Source: JBAZGG01 sp041653015 | GTDB lineage: Bacteria; Bacillota_I; Bacilli_A; RFN20; CAG-826 | DNA: 46,657 bases | Assembly: GCA_041653015.1 (NCBI GenBank) | Contig: JBAZGG010000009.1 | Coordinates: 1 to 46,657 of the forward strand | Direction: 5' to 3' | Part shown: positions 8,441-15,947 of the stretch, in pieces | How the letters are laid out: the number at the start of each line of letters is the position of its first letter | Position numbering within the stretch: position 1 is the first letter of the stretch | Made by a program: the position numbers and the translations under genes | Notes under the pieces: generated by a model | Told to the model about the DNA's origin: nothing | Seen by the model: only the letters and a program-made list of their open reading frames with translations | The model's database searches: none

Positions 8441-8749
8441 ATGGTTTTACCAATTGCTGAAAGAATTAAGATTTTAAGAACGAAATCATCGATGACACAG
8501 ACCGAACTCGGAAACAAATTAGGGGTTACAAGATCCAGCGTCAACGCTTGGGAAATGGGTATTTCTGTTCCTACGACAGACAAAATTGTAGAGATCGCCC
8601 TTCTATTTGGAACATCGACTGATTACATTTTTGGACTAGAGAAAAGACAGATGTTTGATTCTTCCAATATCGATCCAAACATTAAAGATGTTCTAATCGA
8701 TTTAATCCGTTACTTAAACTCAATCAACACTGACAAAAATGATAATTAG
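8441..8749 (+). CDS. XRE-family transcriptional regulator
   Basis: The 102-residue protein has one N-terminal Cro/C1-type helix-turn-helix (about residues 6-62): R-I-K-I-L-R, then Q-T-E-L-G-N-K-L-G-V-T, then S-V-N-A-W-E-M-G. It continues into the L-F-G-T-S-T-D-Y-I-F-G-L block common to small Firmicute XRE regulators, followed by a short helical tail. It should bind DNA as a dimer; target genes are unknown. AAAGG is well placed before ATG 8441. It stands alone between the divergent zinc-ribbon/patatin operon and the convergent lactate dehydrogenase gene, with a 236-base upstream gap that could hold its own operator. Confidence 0.9.
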   Translation: MVLPIAERIKILRTKSSMTQTELGNKLGVTRSSVNAWEMGISVPTTDKIVEIALLFGTSTDYIFGLEKRQMFDSSNIDPNIKDVLIDLIRYLNSINTDKNDN

Positions 8750-8813
8750 CACTTATCGATTTTAAAATGGTAATCGTTTTCGAAATGTCTATTTTCGAAT
8801 TCAGCGAATGATT

Positions 8814-9761
8814 TTATAAATCCAGTTTCTTGAGAACTTCTTGAAGAGTTCTTGCTGACTGTTTCAATTTTTCTTGTTCATCAATATTAAGCGAAATCGG
8901 AACATGAGTTTCAATTCCGTTGATTCCCACTACCGCCGGAATGCTCAAGGCCACATCATTGATTCCGTAAACATTATGAATTATTCCCGAAACGGGCAAA
9001 ATCGATTCTTCATTTCGCACAATTGCTTCGCAAATTCTTTTTACTGACATGGCAATTCCATAATATGTCGCATGTTTCTTTTCGATAATTTCGTATGCGT
9101 AATTCTTCACTTTGCTCGCGATATTTTTCATCGCTTCTTCGTGATTAAAAAAGCCTCTCATCTCACAGAATTTATGAATCGGGACTCCAGAGACGTTTGC
9201 GCTTGACCAGGCCACTATTTCGCTGTCACCATGCTCACCGATGATAAAAGCGTGAACGCTTCGAGAGTCAACGTTTAAATGCTCGCCGAGTTGATATTTC
9301 AATCGAGCCGTATCTAAAACTGTTCCAGAGCCGATGACATGGCTTTCAGGCAGATCAATCAATCTGGAAGCGACATAAGTCAAAATATCAACAGGATTTG
9401 AAACGATCAGCAGAATACCATCGTAATGACGCTTAGAAATCTCTGGGATGATGCTCTTAAAAATTGCCACATTCTTATTGACGAGATCCAATCTTGTTTC
9501 TTCTGGCTTTTGCGCAGCGCCAGCCGTGATGATAATGATCGATGAGTCAACGATGTCATCATAACTACCAGCAAATATTTTCATCGGTTTTGCAAATGGT
9601 ATACCATGAGAGATATCGAGAGCTTCTCCTTCGGCTTTAGAGACATTGTTATCGATCAATACCATCTCCGAGAACAAACCGCTCTGCATCAAAGAAAAGG
9701 CGATTGAAGAACCGACAAAGCCACAGCCGATAATCGATACCTTGCGAATATTTGTTGGCAT
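8814..9761 (-). CDS. ldh: L-lactate dehydrogenase
   Basis: This 315-residue NAD-dependent enzyme interconverts pyruvate and L-lactate, regenerating NAD during fermentation. The Rossmann loop G-C-G-F-V-G-S starts the protein. The mobile loop reads Q-K-P-E-E-T-R-L-D-L; Gln at the specificity position (Arg in malate dehydrogenases) supports lactate dehydrogenase. The catalytic His lies in G-E-H-G-D-S-E, and the substrate-binding Arg in L-D-T-A-R-L. GGAGG lies seven bases before ATG 9761. It is a single-gene unit. Two copies of AAATTTGT spaced nine bases apart occur between a -10-like TATACT and the ribosome binding site, which could be a regulator site. It is functionally linked to the Rex operon at 22-27 kb through NADH balance. 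Confidence 0.93.
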   Translation of the reverse strand: MPTNIRKVSIIGCGFVGSSIAFSLMQSGLFSEMVLIDNNVSKAEGEALDISHGIPFAKPMKIFAGSYDDIVDSSIIIITAGAAQKPEETRLDLVNKNVAIFKSIIPEISKRHYDGILLIVSNPVDILTYVASRLIDLPESHVIGSGTVLDTARLKYQLGEHLNVDSRSVHAFIIGEHGDSEIVAWSSANVSGVPIHKFCEMRGFFNHEEAMKNIASKVKNYAYEIIEKKHATYYGIAMSVKRICEAIVRNEESILPVSGIIHNVYGINDVALSIPAVVGINGIETHVPISLNIDEQEKLKQSARTLQEVLKKLDL

Positions 9762-9952
9762 GGTTCTACCTCCAAAACAAATTTCATGTTTTTACAAATT
9801 TAGTATATCAATGAAATACTCTGAATGAAGTAAAAATGCTCAAATATAAGAAATAGATATCCAGAATCCTAAATCATGCAATCATTTAGTGAGATCAGTA
9901 AGCACAGGAAATAGAGCGCTATTCACAGCGTAAAAAGAAGTAATAGATTTTG

Positions 9953-9966
9953 TACCGCTCTCGGTA
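9953..9966. promoter_or_regulatory. Inverted repeat upstream of the HTH-TrpB fusion (candidate operator)
   Basis: TACCG and CGGTA flank a four-base CTCT spacer. The element ends 29 bases before the fusion gene's ATG, next to TATATT/TATTAT sequence that could be a -10. Its position fits an operator, possibly for the fusion protein's own DNA-binding domain. That link is inference. Confidence 0.4.
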
Positions 9967-9995
9967 TATTATTAAACAAATAAGGAGTATTTGGT

Positions 9996-11408
9996 ATGAA
10001 ATACATTTCGGTTAAAGAAGCATCTCAAAAATGGAATATTAATCCTCGTCGCGTCAGAGCGTTGCTGCTTGAGAATCGCGTTGAAGGGGCACTGAAAGTT
10101 GGAAAGAGCTGGCTCATTCCTAATGAAGCGAGCAAACCAACCGACGCGCGAAAAACTGTTCAAAATCCATCGTCCGAATTTAAAAAAGAAAACTATAGTA
10201 TAAACTTCGCAACATACGCGAAAGAATACCCAAATGATGAAGGATTTTTCGGTCGTTTTGGCGGATCATTTGTGCCCGATGAATTGAAGAAGCCACTAAA
10301 AGAGATATATGATGGCTATCTCACCATCTGCAAATCTGCGAAATTTATCTCTGAATTACGTAGAATACGTAAAGATTTTCAGGGAAGACCCACTCCAATA
10401 TACCATTGTGAAAGACTTTCAAACTCGATAGGAAAAGTTCAGATATATCTCAAAAGAGAGGATTTGAATCACATGGGTTCTCACAAATTGAATCACTGTA
10501 TGGGCGAAGCCTTATTAGCAAAGTATTTAGGCAAGAAAAAACTCATAGCTGAAACAGGAGCGGGATCACATGGATCTGCCGTGGCTACCGCAGCAGCATA
10601 TTTTGGGCTTGAATGCGATATCTATATGGGGGAGGTTGATATCGACAAACAGTCGAGCAATGTTCTGAAGATGAAAATGCTCGGTGCAAGAGTTATTCCT
10701 GTAACGGATGGAACAAAGACTCTTAAGGAAGCAGTTGATGCCGCATTTGCGGCCTATATGAAAGAGTATAAAAATGCTTTTTATTGCATCGGTTCTGCCG
10801 TCGGCCCACATCCATTTCCCCTCATGATAAGAGATTTTCAAAAAGTTATCGGAGTCGAAGCTAGAGAGCAATTCCTAGAGATGACTGGTGAACTTCCCGA
10901 TGTTGTCTGTGCGTGTGTGGGTGGCGGTTCTAATTCCATTGGCATTTTTCAAGGATTCTTAAATGATCCTGTGGAAATCGTGGGAGTAGAAGCTTTGGGA
11001 AAGGGATCAAAAATCGGTGAAAATGCCGCCACTATTACCTATGGTAAAGAAGGAATACTTCACGGTTTCAATTCCATGATGTTGAAAGATGAGAACGGAA
11101 ACGTTTGCGATGCATATTCAGTAGCCTCTGGACTCGACTATCCGGGTGTTGGACCTGAACATGCGTTTTTACACGAAATCGGTCGAGTCAAATACGAAGC
11201 GATCAGCGATGATGAAGCGCTTGAGGCATTTTTTGCGCTCTCAAAATTGGAAGGCATTATACCCGCTCTCGAAAGCGCCCACGCATTAGCGTATGCCATC
11301 AAGAGAGCAAAGATGATGAAACACGGAGCAATCCTAGTCAACCTTTCTGGAAGAGGAGATAAAGATCTAGAATTCGTCATGAAAAATTATTCCGAAAAAC
11401 TCATTTGA
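9996..11408 (+). CDS. trpB: Tryptophan synthase beta chain fused to an N-terminal DNA-binding domain
   Basis: The 470-residue protein has two parts. Residues 1-50 form an excisionase/MerR-like helix-turn-helix (S-V-K-E-A-S-Q-K-W-N-I-N, then R-R-V-R-A-L, then a wing with G-K-S-W-L-I-P), a module otherwise seen at the front of Firmicute regulators. Residues about 65-470 are TrpB: PLP lysine K164 in S-H-K-L-N, catalytic Glu186 in A-E-T-G-A-G, the phosphate-binding G-G-G-S-N, G-V-G-P-E-H, and N-L-S-G-R-G-D. Near the active site N-H-M-G-S-H-K-L-N-H replaces the usual N-H-T-G-A-H-K-x-N, and A-G-S-H-G replaces A-G-Q-H-G (Ser191 for Gln114 of the Salmonella enzyme). It should condense indole and serine with PLP. 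No trpA or other trp gene is near, so indole salvage or another beta-replacement is possible. AAGGAG gives the start. Confidence 0.88.
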   Translation: MKYISVKEASQKWNINPRRVRALLLENRVEGALKVGKSWLIPNEASKPTDARKTVQNPSSEFKKENYSINFATYAKEYPNDEGFFGRFGGSFVPDELKKPLKEIYDGYLTICKSAKFISELRRIRKDFQGRPTPIYHCERLSNSIGKVQIYLKREDLNHMGSHKLNHCMGEALLAKYLGKKKLIAETGAGSHGSAVATAAAYFGLECDIYMGEVDIDKQSSNVLKMKMLGARVIPVTDGTKTLKEAVDAAFAAYMKEYKNAFYCIGSAVGPHPFPLMIRDFQKVIGVEAREQFLEMTGELPDVVCACVGGGSNSIGIFQGFLNDPVEIVGVEALGKGSKIGENAATITYGKEGILHGFNSMMLKDENGNVCDAYSVASGLDYPGVGPEHAFLHEIGRVKYEAISDDEALEAFFALSKLEGIIPALESAHALAYAIKRAKMMKHGAILVNLSGRGDKDLEFVMKNYSEKLI

Positions 11409-11429
11409 TAAAACTTGCGATTTATTAGA

Positions 11430-11458
11430 ACAAATAGGTCAAACGACCTATTTTTTCT
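11430..11458 (+). terminator. Terminator after the HTH-TrpB gene
   Basis: AAATAGGTC (11432-11440) and GACCTATTT (11445-11453) form a perfect nine-pair stem with an AAAC loop, followed by more T's. The stop codon of the convergent TupA-like gene (11448) lies inside the stem. Confidence 0.85.
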
Positions 11459-12371
11459 TCAAATTTGTGAGAGATAATCTTTGGCCATATATCAAATCAT
11501 ATTCATCGGGGTAGAATGGATCGAGACCGCTGCCATGATGAAGCGTTATTTCGCCACAATAAAGTTGGCCATCAACATCGTAGAAATCAACGCGAACATA
11601 ATCAAACTGAGATGATACTTTCTGACCAATTTCCAGCATTTTATCAAATGATAGAGGCTTCGGAGTGTCGGGATGGTCATCCAATCGCTGGTGACCGCTC
11701 CAATCAAAAGGAAGCCTCTTCCAGTTTTCGTCAAACATCTGGCGATAATTCGCCCCTTCTCGATCAATTGAACAATAGACCATGACTAATTTTCCGTTAA
11801 AGAAATTAAGTTTGTAATCATTTGGTATTTTGCCATCTTTAGTCAAGAGCAATCTCTCCACTATTATTTGATTTTTAATATGCTTATACTGATATTCGCA
11901 AGAGCGATAATAGTAATTATCATTTAACCATTTTTTAAACGTTTTTTTAGCGGATTCAAAATCATATTTCGTTCTATCTTTAACTATCATCACCGTCCCT
12001 GAACCATTATTGGATTTGATGACGACTGGATAATTGGGAAGAACATAATTTTTCATATCTTTAAGACGCTTAAAATGAGCTTCGAGAGGAACCAAAAAAC
12101 TCTCACCAAAATTCTGAGAGATGTATTCTCTCGCTAAGTATTTATCAGCAAATTTCGTATATTCTTTTTTGTGCTCGTGAAGTTTTAACCAATTAATCTT
12201 TTCATTCAGCGTCTGTGGATCGTTCAGATTTATATCGCGATGAAAAACTCTTTTATAATCTCTTTTAATTTTGTGCTTGTCGCTCAAGAGACGATTTTTT
12301 AATTCAGCGAGCGAATCAGCAAAATCATATATTTTATCACCGAAGATTTTTTTCAATATTTTTTTACACAT
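11448..12371 (-). CDS. TupA-like ATP-grasp protein, glycopolymer biosynthesis
   Basis: The 307-residue protein matches the TupA-like ATP-grasp pattern: L-N-D-P-Q-T-L-N-E-K-I-N-W-L-K-L, then Y-T-K-F-A-D-K-Y, then P-V-V-I-K-S-N-N-G-S-G-T in the ATP-binding lysine/glycine loop, and the acidic V-D-F-Y-D-V-D and G-E-I-T metal site near the C-terminus. TupA of alkaliphilic Bacillus makes teichuronopeptide, joining amino acids to a uronic acid polymer. It is last of four genes; the start lies two bases after the stop of the HAD phosphatase gene, without a clear ribosome binding site, so translation is probably coupled. It likely forms an amide bond to a surface sugar or amine; the substrate is not readable from sequence. 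Confidence 0.8.
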   Translation of the reverse strand: MCKKILKKIFGDKIYDFADSLAELKNRLLSDKHKIKRDYKRVFHRDINLNDPQTLNEKINWLKLHEHKKEYTKFADKYLAREYISQNFGESFLVPLEAHFKRLKDMKNYVLPNYPVVIKSNNGSGTVMIVKDRTKYDFESAKKTFKKWLNDNYYYRSCEYQYKHIKNQIIVERLLLTKDGKIPNDYKLNFFNGKLVMVYCSIDREGANYRQMFDENWKRLPFDWSGHQRLDDHPDTPKPLSFDKMLEIGQKVSSQFDYVRVDFYDVDGQLYCGEITLHHGSGLDPFYPDEYDLIYGQRLSLTNLKKK

Positions 12372-12373
12372 GT

Positions 12374-13021
12374 TTATTTGACTTTCACAATTTTGTCTTT
12401 ACTTACAAAATAGACCTCATCTGAGATGTCCATAACTGGTTTATCGCTGTCGGAGTCAGTGATAGATGCGATTCGAGATGGCTTTTCAAAATTATTGTCG
12501 ACAAGATAATTCTTAAAGGCTGTCACCTTATTATTCGCTACGCAATCAGCGTTGGCAAACCGGCCATCAATTCTGTCTTTTTTGTCGTAATGAAGCTCGG
12601 TGGATAAAATTGTTGAGATATCATATTCGCGAGCGAAATATTTCAAATAAGAGTCATAGGCGGCGCTCAATAAAATTATTTCATAGCCATCATTGCGATA
12701 AGCCTTCATTATTTTAATCGTTTCATGATTGATTTGCGGCTTGATCACTTCAGAATAATACCTATTTGACAAAGCGTCGATCTCTCGTCTTGTTCTTCCT
12801 TTAATAACGCGCAGAACTCTTATCTTGTTCAATCGCTTGTGGCTTATTCTTTCTCTCAATGAGATAAGACCTAATTTCGCATGGATGCGATAATCGAAAT
12901 AGCGAATGTTTTCAATAGGGCGTCGATGTCCATTCGCGTGAACGAATCGCACGAAGCGATCAGCGCTCTGAAAAGGGACCACCGTTCCACAAAAATCAAG
13001 CAATAAAACCTTATCTTTCAT
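12374..13021 (-). CDS. HAD-IB family phosphatase of the glycopolymer operon
   Basis: This 215-residue protein resembles phosphoserine-phosphatase-type HAD enzymes. Motif I is L-D-F-C-G-T-V, so the usual second Asp of D-x-D-G-T is Cys11. The other motifs are standard: Ser in L-L-S-A-A-Y, a Lys in N-K-V-T-A-F, and acidic T-D-S-D-S-D. The second Asp normally acts as acid/base, so the Cys may slow turnover or change chemistry. I believe similar D-F-C-G-T proteins occur in other surface-polysaccharide clusters (recollection, not searched). It starts three bases after the aminotransferase stop and ends two bases before the TupA-like gene. A likely job is to dephosphorylate the amine product of the neighbouring aminotransferase (inference). 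Confidence 0.78.
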   Translation of the reverse strand: MKDKVLLLDFCGTVVPFQSADRFVRFVHANGHRRPIENIRYFDYRIHAKLGLISLRERISHKRLNKIRVLRVIKGRTRREIDALSNRYYSEVIKPQINHETIKIMKAYRNDGYEIILLSAAYDSYLKYFAREYDISTILSTELHYDKKDRIDGRFANADCVANNKVTAFKNYLVDNNFEKPSRIASITDSDSDKPVMDISDEVYFVSKDKIVKVK

Positions 13022-13024
13022 CGA

Positions 13025-14128
13025 TTATTTTCCAAAATATGAACGCATCGCACTTAAGACGATATCCATCTGTTTTTTGGTTCCTATCGTGATTCGAAAA
13101 CAATTGAGAACGAGTTTTGACTGGCTGACATTCCTAACAAAGATGTCATGATCTTCAAAGTGTTTGATAAGAGACATCTTCAAATCGTGGTCGCGACATT
13201 TGATCAAAACGAAATTACCATGGCTTTCATATGCGTGTAAAAAAGGAAATTCCTCATTGACCACAATGGTGAAATAAGAGCGGGCCGCCTTCACTTCTTT
13301 AGCATACTCTTGCATGTATGCGATGTCGCTTAACGCCGCGCTGGCAGCGACTTGAGTCAAAGTTGTGATATTTTTCGGATTTCTGATTGAAGAAATATAG
13401 TTTACATTGTCTTTGCTCGCGATGAGATAACCAAATCTAAAATTAGCGAGAGCAAACGCTTTTGAAAGGGTGCGCGACACTAAAATATTTTCATACTTCA
13501 TCACCAGTGGGGCACATGAAACACCCGAGAATTCATAGTATGCTTCATCGACTAAAAACATCACGTCATTAAACTTTTGCAATAAGCTTTCGACGTATTC
13601 GCGCTCCCAGGATGTTCCCGTGGGATTATTTGGATTGCATAGATAGATTAGAGAAGGGCGAATTTTTTCGATTTCTTCTTCGAGCAATTTCCTATCGTAA
13701 ATAAACTCTTCATTCGGTTCAAAAAAGCGAAGAGATGCGCCATTCACTTCTGCCGTTAAACGAAAATTATCATAAGTGGGTCCGATGATCAAAACCGGAT
13801 CTCCGACACCGATATACATCTTCGCGATGTATTCATGCAATGAATCCGAACCGCTAAAATATTGAATGTTATCGATATCTACCCGACAATAATTCGCGAT
13901 CAGTTTCAGTAATTCTTCATTCTTTGTGGAGGGGTAATAATTATAGAAATCATTCGAGTTGACAAACTCTTTGATAGATTTGCTCACCAAAGGAGAAGGC
14001 ATCTGAGTAGCTTCATTCCAGTCAAGCTTCAAAATATTCTTGCGATCTTTGTCTTCGACAGACCATATTTTATGAGAAGCTAGTTTGTAAGGTCGAAAAT
14101 TTCTTAAATATTTATTTATGTAACTCAT
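13025..14128 (-). CDS. PLP aminotransferase, HisC-like, in the glycopolymer operon
   Basis: This is a 367-residue fold type I, class I/II aminotransferase. Visible landmarks are N-P-N-N-P-T-G-T-S for PLP and substrate binding, the D-E-A-Y-Y-E-F block, the PLP lysine in S-R-T-L-S-K-A-F-A-L-A, R-F-G-Y after it, and a C-terminal R-I-T-I-G-T carboxylate or phosphate contact. It is closest in pattern to histidinol-phosphate aminotransferase, but no his gene is near. Between a glycosyltransferase and a HAD phosphatase, it more likely makes a phosphorylated amino alcohol or an amino acid for a surface glycan (inference). AAAGG lies about 13 bases before ATG 14128, which is distant. Confidence 0.85.
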   Translation of the reverse strand: MSYINKYLRNFRPYKLASHKIWSVEDKDRKNILKLDWNEATQMPSPLVSKSIKEFVNSNDFYNYYPSTKNEELLKLIANYCRVDIDNIQYFSGSDSLHEYIAKMYIGVGDPVLIIGPTYDNFRLTAEVNGASLRFFEPNEEFIYDRKLLEEEIEKIRPSLIYLCNPNNPTGTSWEREYVESLLQKFNDVMFLVDEAYYEFSGVSCAPLVMKYENILVSRTLSKAFALANFRFGYLIASKDNVNYISSIRNPKNITTLTQVAASAALSDIAYMQEYAKEVKAARSYFTIVVNEEFPFLHAYESHGNFVLIKCRDHDLKMSLIKHFEDHDIFVRNVSQSKLVLNCFRITIGTKKQMDIVLSAMRSYFGK

Positions 14129-14163
14129 ATGATAAGTTTACCTTTCATTGTCGTCGCTTTCAA

Positions 14164-15237
14164 TTATTTGAGAAGAGAGTCCACTACTTTTTTATATTCT
14201 TTAATAATGATGTCTTCAGCAAATTTCTGTCGAATTGTCTCTTTGCCCAATTTGCCCATTCTTATCGCTTGGTCAGGATTGTTCACAAACTTCTCAATCG
14301 CTTCAGCTAATTTCTCCTTATCGCCGATGGGAACTAGAATTCCATTCTCACCATCAGCGATGATATCGCTCGGTCCGGTATCGCAATTCGTCGAAATGCT
14401 TGGCAAACCAGTCGCCATCGCTTCTAATAGAGCGTTCGGCATCCCTTCAAAATCACTCGATAGGATGAAAGCGTCGCGCTTAGCATAATCGCTCACCATA
14501 TCGCTCGAGCGATCGACAAATGTCACTATGTTATCCAGAGATAGTTCATGAGCGAATTTAATGACGTTGTCTTTTTGAGGACCTTTGCCAAATATCGTGA
14601 GCCGTATCTCGCGATGTTTTTCGTGAACCGCTTTAAAGGCTTGGAGCAACAATGGATGATTTTTTTCTGGATCCAATCTGCCAACATTGATAAATTCAAT
14701 AATCTTGTTATCGTATGATTTGCTGGCATCGAGAAATTTCTGATCGACGGGATTATAGACAACACGACATTTATTTTTAAATTTCTTGTCCATGTAAAAA
14801 AGCTGTTTTTCACATTGAAGCATGATGATGTCGCTTCGCTTCCAACCGAAGATGCGCCTTTTCATATGCTGCATATGGTTGGGAGATACTTCGACGAGAT
14901 CGATCGCTTTAAACGGGATGGCAAAACCAGCTATTCCAACCATCATCGCAACGGGAGGATGCATCGTAAAAACGATGTTTGGCTTTGCTTTTCGCATGAG
15001 ACCTCGAAGTTCAAGCATTCTTTTTTTATCGCTCGCATGATGATCGAAACGCAATTTATCCGATAGATGCAATCGCCTTATCTTCTCATCGAGAGCGTAA
15101 TCGCCATCCGTTTCCCAAAAAGAGAGGACAGAGACATCATATCCGAGACCCGAAAAAGAATTTGCTAAAAAGGCAACGCGCCGCTCTGCACCACCATTGC
15201 ACAGTTTAGGAATAACAAATAAAATTTTATTCTCCAT
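14164..15237 (-). CDS. GT4-family glycosyltransferase
   Basis: The 357-residue protein is a GT-B fold retaining glycosyltransferase. The N-terminus has N-G-G-A-E-R-R-V, a glycine loop typical of GT4. The C-terminal donor-binding half contains G-R-L-D-P-E-K-N-H, F-G-K-G-P, and the E-x7-E signature in S-D-F-E-G-M-P-N-A-L-L-E-A-M-A-T-G, followed by D-I-I-A-D-G-E-N-G. It is the first gene of a four-gene minus-strand operon for a cell-surface glycan. No Shine-Dalgarno is visible before ATG 15237; an extended -10 (TGCTACAAT) about 35 bases upstream, or an A/T-rich -10-like hexamer six bases upstream, could give a leader with no ribosome binding site. Donor and acceptor sugars are unknown. Confidence 0.88.
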   Translation of the reverse strand: MENKILFVIPKLCNGGAERRVAFLANSFSGLGYDVSVLSFWETDGDYALDEKIRRLHLSDKLRFDHHASDKKRMLELRGLMRKAKPNIVFTMHPPVAMMVGIAGFAIPFKAIDLVEVSPNHMQHMKRRIFGWKRSDIIMLQCEKQLFYMDKKFKNKCRVVYNPVDQKFLDASKSYDNKIIEFINVGRLDPEKNHPLLLQAFKAVHEKHREIRLTIFGKGPQKDNVIKFAHELSLDNIVTFVDRSSDMVSDYAKRDAFILSSDFEGMPNALLEAMATGLPSISTNCDTGPSDIIADGENGILVPIGDKEKLAEAIEKFVNNPDQAIRMGKLGKETIRQKFAEDIIIKEYKKVVDSLLK

Positions 15238-15350
15238 ACGAAATAATTAAACATCAACTGGTGGTATTGTAGCAAATATTATCGTCATAATTAATAAATT
15301 AAGAATCTAGAAAGCGGCGATTGTGCATGATAGAATACTAGAGTAAAAAT

Positions 15351-15947
15351 ATGAATTTAGAAATCGTTTTGGCGACCAACAACGCTCACAAGGTGCATGA
15401 ATATCGCGAAATTTTTAAAAATCTTCCCATCGTCTTTTACTCGTTGAGCGATTTAAACATTGCTATCGATGTCAAAGAGAGCGGAACAAATTATGCTGAG
15501 AACGCATTGATTAAAGCGCAGGCGATAAGGAAGTTTACTGCGCTACCCATCCTTTCTGATGATTCCGGATTGGAGATAGATTCGCTGGACAATTTCCCCG
15601 GTCTTCACTCTTCGCGCTTTGCTTTGAGTTCAGGCGGCAACATATCCGCTAATAAAAAAATACTGAAGATGATGGAGAACAAGAAAGATAGAAAAGCATC
15701 TTTTCATTGCGCGATCGTTTTCTTGCTCAATGGTGATAAGCCACTATATTTTGAAGGGATATGCCCCGGGACGATATTGAAAGAAAGATATGGAGAGGGC
15801 GGTTTTGGTTACGACCCGATATTTTATTCAAGCGAAGGCAATATTCGCTTTGGAGAGGCTTCAGAGGATGAAAAAAACGCCTTTTCTCATCGAGCCAAAG
15901 CGTCTAGGAAACTAATCACCTACTTAAAAGTGAAGAAATTAATATAA
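15351..15947 (+). CDS. rdgB: XTP/dITP diphosphatase (RdgB/HAM1 family)
   Basis: This 198-residue housecleaning enzyme hydrolyses dITP, XTP and ITP to monophosphates and protects DNA from deaminated purines. The family motifs are in order: A-T-N-N-A-H-K at the N-terminus, S-D-D-S-G-L-E-I-D with the catalytic Asp, G-F-G-Y-D-P-I-F, and S-H-R-A-K-A near the C-terminus. Length is normal for the family. No Shine-Dalgarno sequence is seen before ATG 15351; a TGATAGAAT extended -10 ends 14 bases upstream, so the leader would be about eight bases. Its last nine bases overlap the convergent zinc-ribbon gene. Confidence 0.93.
   Translation: MNLEIVLATNNAHKVHEYREIFKNLPIVFYSLSDLNIAIDVKESGTNYAENALIKAQAIRKFTALPILSDDSGLEIDSLDNFPGLHSSRFALSSGGNISANKKILKMMENKKDRKASFHCAIVFLLNGDKPLYFEGICPGTILKERYGEGGFGYDPIFYSSEGNIRFGEASEDEKNAFSHRAKASRKLITYLKVKKLI

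Noticed and set aside
9780..9830. Rex site upstream of ldh
   Set aside because: Only the direct repeat AAATTTGT is visible; no palindrome close to the Rex consensus could be aligned.
10566..10871. Minus-strand open frame inside the HTH-TrpB gene
   Set aside because: It is a complement of conserved TrpB sequence with no homology-like pattern.
11432..11458. Strong terminator for the minus-strand TupA-like gene
   Set aside because: The hairpin is symmetric but the T-run on the minus strand is poor; it is assigned to the plus-strand TrpB gene.
15351..15947. rdgB as a clear leaderless gene
   Set aside because: The -10 (TAGAAT) ends 14 bases upstream, so a short leader of about 8 bases is more likely; it is not used as evidence for the leaderless theme.
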